DNA of 64,000 nt from DASZTV01 sp035550655 (GTDB lineage: Bacteria > Actinomycetota > Actinomycetes > JAFAQI01): the NCBI GenBank assembly GCA_035550655.1, contig DASZOU010000004.1, positions 372,001 through 436,000 on the forward strand. Direction: 5' to 3'. Under the pieces are notes generated by a model that was given only the letters and a program-made list of their open reading frames with translations, had not been told where the DNA came from and searched no databases. Each line of letters opens with the position of its first letter. The first letter of the stretch is position 1. A program made the translations under genes and the position numbers. Below are positions 25,635-32,151 of this stretch, one piece after another.

Positions 25635-26825
25635 TCAGCGCTTGGGAGCCGACACGTCTTCGGGGATCTGCTGCCTCGGGATCTCTCCCACCCGAGCGTC
25701 GATGACGCCGGACCTCGCCATTTCGACTCTGCTTCTCCCCCGAGCCTTGGCGACGTACAGCGCCTCATCCGCAGCGCGGAACAACTGGTTGACCTCGGAG
25801 TTGCCGGCGCTCAACTCGGCAACGCCGATCGAGAGCGTCGCGCCGTAGGGCGCGTCGCGCCTCACGCCTTCCGCGATGCGCTGGGCGATCGCAGCGGCCT
25901 GCTTGCTGTCCGCGCCGGGGAAGATGACCGCGAACTCGTCACCGCCGATGCGCGCGGCCGTGTCGCCGACTCGGCAGTGCTCGCGCAGTCGTGACCCCAC
26001 TTGCGTGAGGACCGCGTCCCCCGCGGCGTGACCGAACGCGTCGTTGATCGACTTCAGCAGGTCCACGTCGACGATCGCCAGGCTGAGCGGCTGCCCGCTG
26101 CGATGCGCCCGGGAGATCTCCGCCTCGAGCGCCCGATGGAACACCCGCTGGCTCGCGCATCCGGTCAGCCCGTCGGTATCGGCCAGCTCGATGAGCTCGC
26201 GCACGAGTGCGGCATCTCGCCGTTCCAGGTCGACTCGTCGCCTGGCAACCGCCAACGAGAGCACCACCACTCCGGCGAGGAGACCCAACGTCATCAACAC
26301 CCGACCGGGCGCGGCGGTGAGATGCGGATCGGTCGCGATCACCACGCCGACCTCCACCACAGCTGCCCCCGAACACGCGGCGACAGCCGGGAACGGCATC
26401 GCCACTGCGGCGTAGATGACGGGGAGCGCCGACAGGTCCAACAACGGGCTGTCGGCACCGCCGTCAAGGACGGCGCAGGCCGCCAGCAAGGCGCCCGCGA
26501 GCAACGTCCACACCAGCGTGAAGGTGGCTCGCCAGGGGCTGCGAACGATCCTCGCCGCCTGCGCCAGCGGGATGAGGGTGATCGGAACCGCTGCGCCGAT
26601 GACGGCCACCAGTGCGCCACGGTGCGGAGCCGACGTCTTCGACAACACGTATCCGAGCGCGATGAAGCTCTCCAGAGCAAACACCCCGAGGCCGGTGCGC
26701 AGGAAGCGAAGCCATGCCGCGTCGACTGCGGCCTGGGGACGGACGTGTTCGACCACGGACAGCGCCGACCACCGCAGCGCGCTGTTCAGCCAGCGCCGCG
26801 GCCATCGTGGCGAAACCGGGCCCAT
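25635..26825 (-). CDS. Membrane-bound GGDEF diguanylate cyclase
   Basis: It makes c-di-GMP from GTP. About six membrane helices (roughly 40-200) are followed by a GGDEF domain with the catalytic RIGGDEFAVI (GGDEF near 294-298). An allosteric I-site RVGD lies five residues before it, so product inhibition is expected. The substrate-side DxLTGC motif is near 222. There is no EAL domain, and the sensor is purely membrane-embedded. It lies directly upstream of pilT, which suggests that c-di-GMP and pilus retraction are tied together here. Confidence 0.93.
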   Translation of the reverse strand: MGPVSPRWPRRWLNSALRWSALSVVEHVRPQAAVDAAWLRFLRTGLGVFALESFIALGYVLSKTSAPHRGALVAVIGAAVPITLIPLAQAARIVRSPWRATFTLVWTLLAGALLAACAVLDGGADSPLLDLSALPVIYAAVAMPFPAVAACSGAAVVEVGVVIATDPHLTAAPGRVLMTLGLLAGVVVLSLAVARRRVDLERRDAALVRELIELADTDGLTGCASQRVFHRALEAEISRAHRSGQPLSLAIVDVDLLKSINDAFGHAAGDAVLTQVGSRLREHCRVGDTAARIGGDEFAVIFPGADSKQAAAIAQRIAEGVRRDAPYGATLSIGVAELSAGNSEVNQLFRAADEALYVAKARGRSRVEMARSGVIDARVGEIPRQQIPEDVSAPKR

Positions 26826-26873
26826 ACCTCTATTTCGGCCGCGCGGACACCTGCTGCGCAGAGGCGAAAGTCC

Positions 26874-28325
26874 CTAGCCGAGGTAGAGGAAGCCGTTCGC
26901 CTCGTCGCGGAACGCAACTCCCGCGTCCTGTAACGGTTGCGTCCAGTCGCCGCGGCAGTCCTCGTCGGCCCCTTCGGAGCCATGGTCCGAGGTGAGCAAG
27001 AACGTCGTCGACTCGAGCATTCCCATCCGCTCGAGGTGGTCCAGGAAGACGCCAAGGCGCGCGTCGGCGTCCCGCATCGCCGCGTGCGCCACATCGGAGT
27101 GCGGGCCGCCTTCGTGGTGGCCGGTGTCGGTCAGCAGCACGTTCCACCACGTCAGCGCCGGCGCCTCCGCAGGCGACGGCCACGCGTCGATCATCTGCTG
27201 CAGCCCAATGGCATCGACTGACGATGACCAGGCGTAGTCCTTGATCCCCACGAAGTCCTTCGTCGTGTGCGGGTCGGTGCTCGGGTCCGGCAGCAAGGAG
27301 TTCATGTCCGACGCCCCGCCGGACGAGCCGGACTCGCGGATCAGGCGAAACGTCGAGTACGACGCGCCCGAGTCCGCGGGTTCGTTGATGCAGGCCGTGG
27401 TTCCGCCAACGCGGTCGAACACCGTACGCACTCCGGGCGCCAGCCACTCGGACCAGCGATGCCAGGTGCGCGCGTCGTTGGTGAGGCGCTGCACCGCTTC
27501 CGCGCGGTCGTAGTACGCGTTGTTGACGATGCCGTGGCCGCCAGGCCCGACACCGGTGAGCGCACACGTGTGGTTGACGAGGGTCACACTCGGAAACTCC
27601 GCGATCGCGCCGCCGGCGAACGCGCAGCCCTGGGCGAGGAGCCGGGCCACCGACGGCAGCTCCCCGGCTGCGGCGAGTGAGTACAGCGAGTTGGAGTTGC
27701 AGCCGTCCCAAAGCAGGCCGACGACGGGACCCGGCCGAGGCACGAGAACGTCGACGAGCGCCTGCCCCTCCATGTCCCCGAGCTCGGACAGCGGTACGCC
27801 CGCGAGCCAGGCCAGCGTCGGAGCAACGTCGAGCACCCGCGCCGCGAGCGGCAACAGCCCGCGCGCCGTCACGGAAGGACCCGACAGGAGCAACGGCGCG
27901 CGGGACTGTACGACGTTCAACGAGCCATGCTCGCCGCGGTGACCGCCTCGCTCGGGCCAATAGTGGCTGCCGGTGTGAACGACCGCGATGTCCGGCGCCG
28001 CGGGAGCGGCGAACAGCGACCCCAGCCGCCGCCCGGCCCACGGGTAGGAGTTGTGCGCGTTCGACGGGGACGGGTCGGCCAGCTCTTCGACCAAGCTGGC
28101 GAACGCCAGCGGGTCCTGCCATGCGACCGGGTCCCGACCGCGGATCACCTCAGCCGGGGCATCGGGCTCGTCGCGGGACAACCGCGCCGCGCCGTCGCTG
28201 TTCGCTACGACAATGCCCTCACCATCGACATAGGCGACCAGGTCGACGACATGCGCAAGCGACGCGTCGCAGAGCACATCGACTGCGACCTGACGCATCG
28301 CAAGACGATCATCGACGGTGCTCAC
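26874..28325 (-). CDS. Alkaline phosphatase superfamily protein (type I phosphodiesterase/nucleotide pyrophosphatase-like), rearranged order
   Basis: This 483-residue metal-dependent hydrolase carries LLWDGCNSNSL near 207, SVTLVNHTCALTG (about 243-255), DTGHHEGGPHSD and LLTSDHGSEGA near 447. Unusually, motifs normally found at the C-terminus of this superfamily (GEHGSLNVV near 130, then PLLLSGPSV and DVAPTLAWL near 168) come before the N-terminal-type motif. The order therefore looks circularly permuted or like two half-domains fused. Start GTG 28325 leaves 59 bp to the divergent reductase-like gene. It lies 48 bp upstream of the GGDEF gene on the same strand. The substrate is unknown. Confidence 0.8.
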   Translation of the reverse strand: MSTVDDRLAMRQVAVDVLCDASLAHVVDLVAYVDGEGIVVANSDGAARLSRDEPDAPAEVIRGRDPVAWQDPLAFASLVEELADPSPSNAHNSYPWAGRRLGSLFAAPAAPDIAVVHTGSHYWPERGGHRGEHGSLNVVQSRAPLLLSGPSVTARGLLPLAARVLDVAPTLAWLAGVPLSELGDMEGQALVDVLVPRPGPVVGLLWDGCNSNSLYSLAAAGELPSVARLLAQGCAFAGGAIAEFPSVTLVNHTCALTGVGPGGHGIVNNAYYDRAEAVQRLTNDARTWHRWSEWLAPGVRTVFDRVGGTTACINEPADSGASYSTFRLIRESGSSGGASDMNSLLPDPSTDPHTTKDFVGIKDYAWSSSVDAIGLQQMIDAWPSPAEAPALTWWNVLLTDTGHHEGGPHSDVAHAAMRDADARLGVFLDHLERMGMLESTTFLLTSDHGSEGADEDCRGDWTQPLQDAGVAFRDEANGFLYLG

Positions 28326-28384
28326 AGCGTCCAACCTACCGACGGCCTCCGCCCCCGCGCCGCGTCCTGGATAGCGTCGTGGCC

Positions 28385-28933
28385 ATGAGCCGATTGGTCG
28401 TGATGCTCTCGATGTCGCTCGACGGGTTCTTCGAGGGGCCGGACGCTGACATCTCCTGGCACCGCGTGAGCGAAGAGCTGCACCGGGACATGAACACGAT
28501 CCTTGGGGCAAGCGGCGGCATCCTCAACGGCCGCCGCAACTGGGAGCTCATGGCCGACTTCTGGCCGGCCGTACCCGCAACGGAACCGGTAGTGATGCAG
28601 GAGTTCTCCGCGATCTGGAATCGGATCCCGCAGCACGTGTTCTCGACGACGCTCGACAGCGTCGGGCACGGCGCGACGCTGCACCGCTCCATCGACGTCG
28701 TCCCCGAGCTGAAGGCGAAGGCCGAGGGCGATCTGTTCGCCGGCGGCGGCATGCTCGCGGCGGAGCTGGCCCGACGCGGCTGGGTGGACAGCTACCTGCT
28801 GCACGTCGTGCCGGTCGTGATCGGCGCGGGGTCCCCGCTGTTCGCGCCGGGCGAGCGGCAGGAGCTACGTCTCACGGCGCACAAGATCTACGACGACGGC
28901 GTGGTGCAAGTCCGGTACGACGTCATGCACTGA
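28385..28933 (+). CDS. Dihydrofolate reductase family protein (RibD C-terminal-like)
   Basis: The 182-residue protein has the pattern of RibD-C/DHFR-like proteins: RLVVMLSMSLDGFFEGPD at the start, NGRRNWELM near 43, and GDLFAGGGMLAAELARRG near 120-137 for NADPH binding. It ends with the strand LLHVVPVVIGAGSPLF. Many such proteins are stand-alone reductases of unknown substrate. ATG 28385. A palindromic element (28969-29025) lies 36 bp after its stop. Confidence 0.85.
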   Translation: MSRLVVMLSMSLDGFFEGPDADISWHRVSEELHRDMNTILGASGGILNGRRNWELMADFWPAVPATEPVVMQEFSAIWNRIPQHVFSTTLDSVGHGATLHRSIDVVPELKAKAEGDLFAGGGMLAAELARRGWVDSYLLHVVPVVIGAGSPLFAPGERQELRLTAHKIYDDGVVQVRYDVMH

Positions 28934-28968
28934 TCAACCGGTCCGATCGCTGCGGTACCTAGGTTCGC

Positions 28969-29025
28969 CGAACTTGCGATTTCGTACCGAAATTCGGGCC
29001 GAAAGGCCACGAAAGTGCAAGTTCG
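28969..29025. repeat. Palindromic element A, copy 1
   Basis: The arms CGAACTTGC (28969-28977) and GCAAGTTCG (29017-29025) enclose 39 nt that hold two smaller hairpins: ATTTCG-TAC-CGAAAT and GGCC-GAAA-GGCC. The outer stem can be extended by CG with a one-base bulge. A related copy lies at 38613-38688. The rest of 28934-29157 holds this element and the first copy of an 88-bp direct repeat, with no gene I can support. Confidence 0.75.
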
Positions 29026-29051
29026 CGAGTGATCGGGCGCTGGTTCCGGTT

Positions 29052-29139
29052 GGTGCCGCGAACGCTACGAACCGCGGCTGGTTGCTGGTCGCGCCAGGTC
29101 GGAAGGTTCAGCCACTCGTAGATGGCGCTCGGCCCGCGG
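29052..29139. repeat. 88-bp direct repeat, copy 1
   Basis: Positions 29052-29139 match 29948-30035 with two mismatches, 896 bp apart. On the minus strand the segment can encode SAIYEWLNLPTWRD. In this copy that frame reads through (Gln follows), while in copy 2 it ends at TAG, so this copy looks like a duplicated fragment. Confidence 0.85.
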
Positions 29140-29157
29140 CGCGCGGTGACGGCACAT

Positions 29158-29385
29158 ATGGTCTTGCGCGTGTCCTCCGTCACGCTCACGCCGCTGTTCG
29201 TTCTTGGCGTCGGGATCGCGGTGGACCTGTGGGTCTATGTAGACGCGAAGCGGCGGGCGGATTCCGGGAGTCCAGTCGTGTTCGAGGCGGGTTCGCTCGT
29301 GATCGCCACACCCGCCGCGTGGGCAGTGGGTTGCCTCATTCTCTGGATCTGGTTCTTTCCGCTGTACCTCACGACTCGCCGCTAG
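29158..29385 (+). CDS. Small two-helix membrane protein
   Basis: This 75-residue protein has two hydrophobic helices (about 9-24 and 48-70) separated by a charged stretch VDAKRRADSGSP. It ends in LTTRR. The ATG at 29158 avoids the 88-bp repeat, in which a further upstream ATG (29122) lies. No family is recognised. It sits between the two copies of the direct repeat, so it may have arrived with that segment. Confidence 0.5.
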   Translation: MVLRVSSVTLTPLFVLGVGIAVDLWVYVDAKRRADSGSPVVFEAGSLVIATPAAWAVGCLILWIWFFPLYLTTRR

Positions 29386-29449
29386 CGGCGCCGCGCGCGA
29401 TGACTCGGTCCGATCTCTGCCGTCTACTTCTGAGACGTTGGGCGGAGCT

Positions 29450-29716
29450 GTGAGGAAGCAGTTCACTGCCGTGCTTCAGAAGAGCGACGCGCCCGGCGGG
29501 TGGACGTTCGTCGTGATGCCCGATTCCGCCGCTTTCTTCGGCACTCGCGGAAGAGTGAAGGTTCGCGGCACGATTGACGGCGAACCGTTCGAGAGTTCCT
29601 TCATGGCGCTAGGAGACGGCCGTCACAAGCTGCCCGTCAGAGCCGACCTTCGCCTGGCAATCGGCAAAGAGGCCGGAGACACAGTGGTCGTCACGCTGCG
29701 CGAGCGACTCAGCTAG
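29450..29716 (+). CDS. DUF1905 family protein
   Basis: The 88-residue protein fits DUF1905: WTFVVMPDSAAFFGTRGRVKV, GTIDGEPFESSFMALGDGRH, then LRLAIGKEAGDTVVVTL. The family is a small beta-barrel of unknown function, often next to or fused with YdeI/OmpD-associated domains. GTG 29450 has GGCGGAG just upstream; a TTG at 29438 is also in frame. It lies inside the segment bracketed by the 88-bp repeats. Confidence 0.8.
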   Translation: MRKQFTAVLQKSDAPGGWTFVVMPDSAAFFGTRGRVKVRGTIDGEPFESSFMALGDGRHKLPVRADLRLAIGKEAGDTVVVTLRERLS

Positions 29717-29947
29717 GCCGGTTCTGGTGCGCCCGTGTCGCCAGCGCCAAGGCCGCCCACGCGTTGGCGCACCCCCAACGCGCGCTTGCCACACGCGAAC
29801 GGTACGTCGGTTTGGCGTACACAAGAGAACACAAACGTTGCGCGGGTTGCCTCGTGAGCCTCGACAGCGCCTCAGGCGTGCACTCGCGGAACGTTTGTGT
29901 TCTCGAACGCACCGGGTCATGACCGATCGGGAGCGGCGAATCCGGGC
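29717..29947. other. Noncoding stretch with a hairpin and palindromic element C
   Basis: After the DUF1905 stop there is a hairpin CGCGTTGG/CCAACGCG (29760-29767 with 29775-29782) and then element C (29825-29904). No reading frame here looks coding. A T-run expected of an intrinsic terminator is missing. Confidence 0.5.
29825..29904. repeat. Palindromic element C
   Basis: The arms at 29825-29844 (GAGAACACAAACGTTGCGCG) and 29885-29904 pair at 19 of 20 positions. The 40-nt centre contains small hairpins (CTC-GT-GAG; CGCC-TCA-GGCG), so the whole could form a branched structure. Sequence differs from families A and B but the geometry is the same. It has no second copy in this window. Confidence 0.8.
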
Positions 29948-30035
29948 GGTGCCGCGAACGCTACGAACCGCGGCTGGTTGCTAGTCGCGCCAGGTCGGAA
30001 GGTTCAGCCACTCGTAGATGGCGCTCGGCTCGCGG
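29948..30035. repeat. 88-bp direct repeat, copy 2
   Basis: It matches 29052-29139 with two mismatches. On the minus strand it encodes the C-terminal SAIYEWLNLPTWRD followed by a TAG stop, so this copy probably belongs to the original small gene. Confidence 0.85.
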
Positions 30036-30202
30036 GTCGAGCCGGTCTCTGCGCTCGTCGCCCTGCGATCTTGACCGCACCGCCGGTCGGCATGACGCCG
30101 CTCCGCGTCAGAGGTCTGGTCCTCCACGCGCCGCCGAGGCCGTCGCTGCTGATGCACCCGGCGCTGGGCCACTCGCCGCTCTTCCATTGCCACGATGCTC
30201 AC
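29981..30202 (-). CDS. Possible small Arg-rich protein of unknown function
   Basis: A 73-residue frame from GTG 30202 has a charged N-terminal part rich in Arg and Gln and the C-terminus SAIYEWLNLPTWRD, which is duplicated upstream at 29052-29139. The hydrophobic, Trp-containing tail looks like real coding sequence, but the Arg-rich part may be only GC-rich filler. No Shine-Dalgarno stands out. Support is weak. From here to the whiB7-operon terminator I see no other gene. Confidence 0.3.
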   Translation of the reverse strand: MSIVAMEERRVAQRRVHQQRRPRRRVEDQTSDAERRHADRRCGQDRRATSAETGSTREPSAIYEWLNLPTWRD

Positions 30203-30282
30203 TTTCCACGGATGGTTGCGGGCGGATAGGGGCCAAGGTCACTTGCGGGGTAACGAATCAGGGTGGTGTCGGGCGAGAAGAC

Positions 30283-30317
30283 GACGGCCCCGCGAACCGC
30301 TTGTTCGCGGGGCCGTC
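30283..30317 (-). terminator. Intrinsic-type terminator of the whiB7 operon
   Basis: A perfect 15-bp stem (30283-30297 with 30303-30317) and 5-nt loop lies 18 nt past the stop of the small gene on the minus strand. A TCTTCT stretch follows in the transcribed direction. The T-run is short, but the stem is very strong. Confidence 0.75.
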
Positions 30318-30334
30318 CTTCCGGAGGTCATCTC

Positions 30335-30496
30335 CTACCCGACTGTGAGCATCTGTACCGCGCGGCGAGCGGCTTCTGCCCGTCGTTGCCGACGACGCAT
30401 GACCGCCAACCGCCGTACGTACTCCCTTCGCCGGTTCTCATCGCTGACCCGTACTCGTTCCCGGGTCTGCGCTTCAACCATCAGCTCTTGCAACAT
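30335..30496 (-). CDS. Small basic protein in the whiB7 operon
   Basis: A 53-residue protein starts at ATG 30496 with GAGGAG seven bases upstream, a strong ribosome site. It is mostly helical and basic (RRREYVRRLAVMRRRQRRAEAARRA), perhaps a coiled coil or nucleic-acid-binding helix. It starts 59 bp after whiB7 and is followed by a terminator, so the two are one transcript. No family is recognised. Confidence 0.65.
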   Translation of the reverse strand: MLQELMVEAQTRERVRVSDENRRREYVRRLAVMRRRQRRAEAARRAVQMLTVG

Positions 30497-30555
30497 CTCA
30501 GATCTCCTCGACAGATTGGACACAGTTGGCTGCGCTGTGCCGGCTCGTCGGGCAA

Positions 30556-30813
30556 TCAGGCAGCGATCACGTCGTCCTTGCGAGGACGACCGCGCGGCCG
30601 CTTGCGCGGCACGACAACGCCTTGAATGACGAGCTGGCCACCCCAGACACCCCACGGCTCGCGCCGCTCGAGCGCCTCACTGAGACAGGTCAGCCGCAGT
30701 GGGCAGTCCAGGCACAGCGCCTTGGCGCGCTCGACGTCGGACGGCGACTCGGCAAAGAACAGATCCGGGTCGACCAGGTGACAGGGCAGTGCACATTCGA
30801 TCGCGTGGGCCAT
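30556..30813 (-). CDS. whiB7: WhiB7-type transcription factor
   Basis: WhiB7 switches on intrinsic antibiotic-resistance genes together with the primary sigma factor. This 85-residue protein has the iron-sulfur cysteines Cys11, Cys34, Cys37 and Cys43 (C-x22-C-x2-C-x5-C). It has the WhiB turn GVWGG at 55-59 and the AT-hook RGRPRK at 74-79 that sets WhiB7 apart from other WhiB proteins. An additional Cys7 is present. AAGGAGG lies upstream. It sits after a leader ORF and a terminator-like hairpin, as expected for whiB7/wblC genes. uvrD2 nearby supports the assignment. Confidence 0.95.
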   Translation of the reverse strand: MAHAIECALPCHLVDPDLFFAESPSDVERAKALCLDCPLRLTCLSEALERREPWGVWGGQLVIQGVVVPRKRPRGRPRKDDVIAA

Positions 30814-30854
30814 CTCCTACCCACCTCCTTCTCTCTCGTCGGGTGACATCTCGG

Positions 30855-30895
30855 GACAACAGAAAGGCCGCGGACCCTTTCGGGTGCCGCGGCCT
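30855..30895 (-). promoter_or_regulatory. whiB7 attenuator hairpin
   Basis: In the whiB7 transcript, 30895-30882 pairs with 30877-30865 (13 bp, one bulge, tetraloop) and is followed by TTTCTGTTGT. It lies about 25 nt after the leader ORF stop and some 50 nt before the whiB7 start. This matches the leader-ORF-plus-terminator layout known for whiB7/wblC in mycobacteria and Streptomyces. Confidence 0.8.
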
Positions 30896-30920
30896 GTGGT
30901 TCGCCGGTTGTCTGAATGGT

Positions 30921-31118
30921 TCAGACCGGATCCTCGAAGGCTCTGGCACCCCTGCCGTGCTTGCGGTTGCGCTTGGCAACTGCTGCGACAGCGTTCGGTG
31001 CGATGGCGAGCTGGTCCGTCCACATGGACGTGCCGAAGACGGCCGCGCTCGCGCACGTCGACGCCGGCGCTACCCACGCGGAGGTAGGCGCCGACGCCGA
31101 AGTCATGTAACCGCTCAT
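30921..31118 (-). CDS. Leader ORF upstream of whiB7 (65 aa)
   Basis: ATG 31118 follows GAGGAGG at 8-nt spacing, so it should be translated well. The peptide is Ala/Ser/Thr-rich at first (SASAPTSAWVAPASTCASAA) and ends basic (AKRNRKHGRGARAFEDPV). No enzyme or RiPP-associated motif is seen. Its stop is 25 nt before the attenuator stem, so ribosome stalling or slow translation here could favour read-through into whiB7. It is longer than the short uORFs I recall from other genera and may also have a function of its own. Confidence 0.65.
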   Translation of the reverse strand: MSGYMTSASAPTSAWVAPASTCASAAVFGTSMWTDQLAIAPNAVAAVAKRNRKHGRGARAFEDPV

Positions 31119-31182
31119 CGTGGGCACCTCCTCACCTGCTCGCATCCCGGGCATGACGGGTGTCATTCCGGCTTGTCCTCGC

Positions 31183-31211
31183 ACGATAAAGGGCGGGACA
31201 GACAGGCGCAA
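31183..31211 (-). promoter_or_regulatory. Putative whiB7 promoter with AT-rich upstream box
   Basis: On the minus strand TTGCGC (31211-31206) and TATCGT (31188-31183) are 17 bp apart. Directly upstream of the -35 is GATAAATGCT (31221-31212), AT-rich in a GC-rich setting. WhiB7 is known to bind AT-rich DNA next to -35 via its AT-hook, so this fits autoregulation. Confidence 0.5.
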
Positions 31212-31257
31212 AGCATTTATCGGAAGATCTTGGTCACAAGATGATTTCGACCGGTTC

Positions 31258-32127
31258 CTAGACCTGTTTCGAGCCGACGACCCGCAGCAGGCCCTCCTGG
31301 ACCATCGACACCACATGTCGGCCGTCGCGGGTGAACAGCCGGCCGATGCCGAGGCCACGACCCCCCGAGACGCTCGGCGACTGCTGGTCATAGAGCAGCC
31401 AGTCGTCGGCTCGGAACGGCCGGTGGAACCACATTGCGTGATCAAGGCTGGCGACCATCACCTCGCGGTCGTCGTCCCAGGTGAGCCCGCCGGCAAGCAA
31501 CGCCGAGTCGAGCAGCGTGAGGTCGCTCGCGTAGGTGACGGCACAGACGTGCACCAGCGGGTCATCCGGCATGGCACCGGCCGCCTTCAGCCACACCTGC
31601 TGGTGGTTGCGGTCCTTCGTGTCGCCGTTGGGCAGCCACGGCGGGTCGTCGACGTACCGGAGATCGACCGGCCGGGGCCGCGACCAGTGCGGCGACTCCG
31701 GCAGCCCGAGCGCCTTGGCACGCTCGGTGAGGGTCGGCACGGTCTCCGGGTCCGGCGCCTCGGGCATCGGTGAGGCGTAGTCCGCACCGGGCTCCTCGAC
31801 CTGGAACGACGCCGACAGATGGAAGATCGCCTCGCCGTGCTGGACGGCGACGACGCGACGGGTCGTGAAGGAGCGCCCGTCACGGATCCGGTCGACCTGG
31901 TAGACGATCGGGATCGCCGGGTCGCCGGGGCGCAGGAAGTACGCGTGCAGCGAGTGCACGTGCCGGTGCTCCGGCACCGTCTTCCCGGCGGCAACGAGCG
32001 CCTGACCGGCGACCTGGCCGCCGAACACCCGTTGCACGGTCTCGTCCGGGCTCACGCCGCGGAAGATGTTCACCTCGACCTGCTCCAGGTCCAGGATCGT
32101 CAGCAGCGTCGGCAACGGCTCACTCAC
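31258..32127 (-). CDS. tesB: Acyl-CoA thioesterase II
   Basis: This TesB-type double hotdog protein of 289 residues hydrolyses acyl-CoA to free acid and CoA. RVFGGQVAGQALVAA near 33-47 is the family's signature, with HSLHAYFLRPGD and GRSFTTRRVVA following; the second hotdog contains SLDHAMWFHRPF with the catalytic Asp region. The GTG at 32127 is chosen because GGTAGG lies upstream; a TTG at 32136 would add three residues. It lies 24 bp downstream of uvrD2 on the same strand. Confidence 0.93.
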   Translation of the reverse strand: MSEPLPTLLTILDLEQVEVNIFRGVSPDETVQRVFGGQVAGQALVAAGKTVPEHRHVHSLHAYFLRPGDPAIPIVYQVDRIRDGRSFTTRRVVAVQHGEAIFHLSASFQVEEPGADYASPMPEAPDPETVPTLTERAKALGLPESPHWSRPRPVDLRYVDDPPWLPNGDTKDRNHQQVWLKAAGAMPDDPLVHVCAVTYASDLTLLDSALLAGGLTWDDDREVMVASLDHAMWFHRPFRADDWLLYDQQSPSVSGGRGLGIGRLFTRDGRHVVSMVQEGLLRVVGSKQV

Positions 32128-32151
32128 GAGCGGCAACCTACCCGGGCGGCG

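Noticed and set aside
28959..29189. A 76-residue minus-strand frame across the first 88-bp repeat
   Set aside because: It reads through palindromic element A and the repeat fragment; the shared part ends with a stop only in copy 2, so this copy looks like a non-coding fragment.
29052..30035. Insertion sequence or integrated phage bounded by att sites
   Set aside because: No transposase, integrase, tRNA gene or phage gene lies in or near the segment; only a duplication can be claimed.
30921..31118. RiPP or lanthipeptide precursor
   Set aside because: The peptide has only one Cys, no leader motif and no modifying enzyme nearby. Its location fits a whiB7 leader ORF better.
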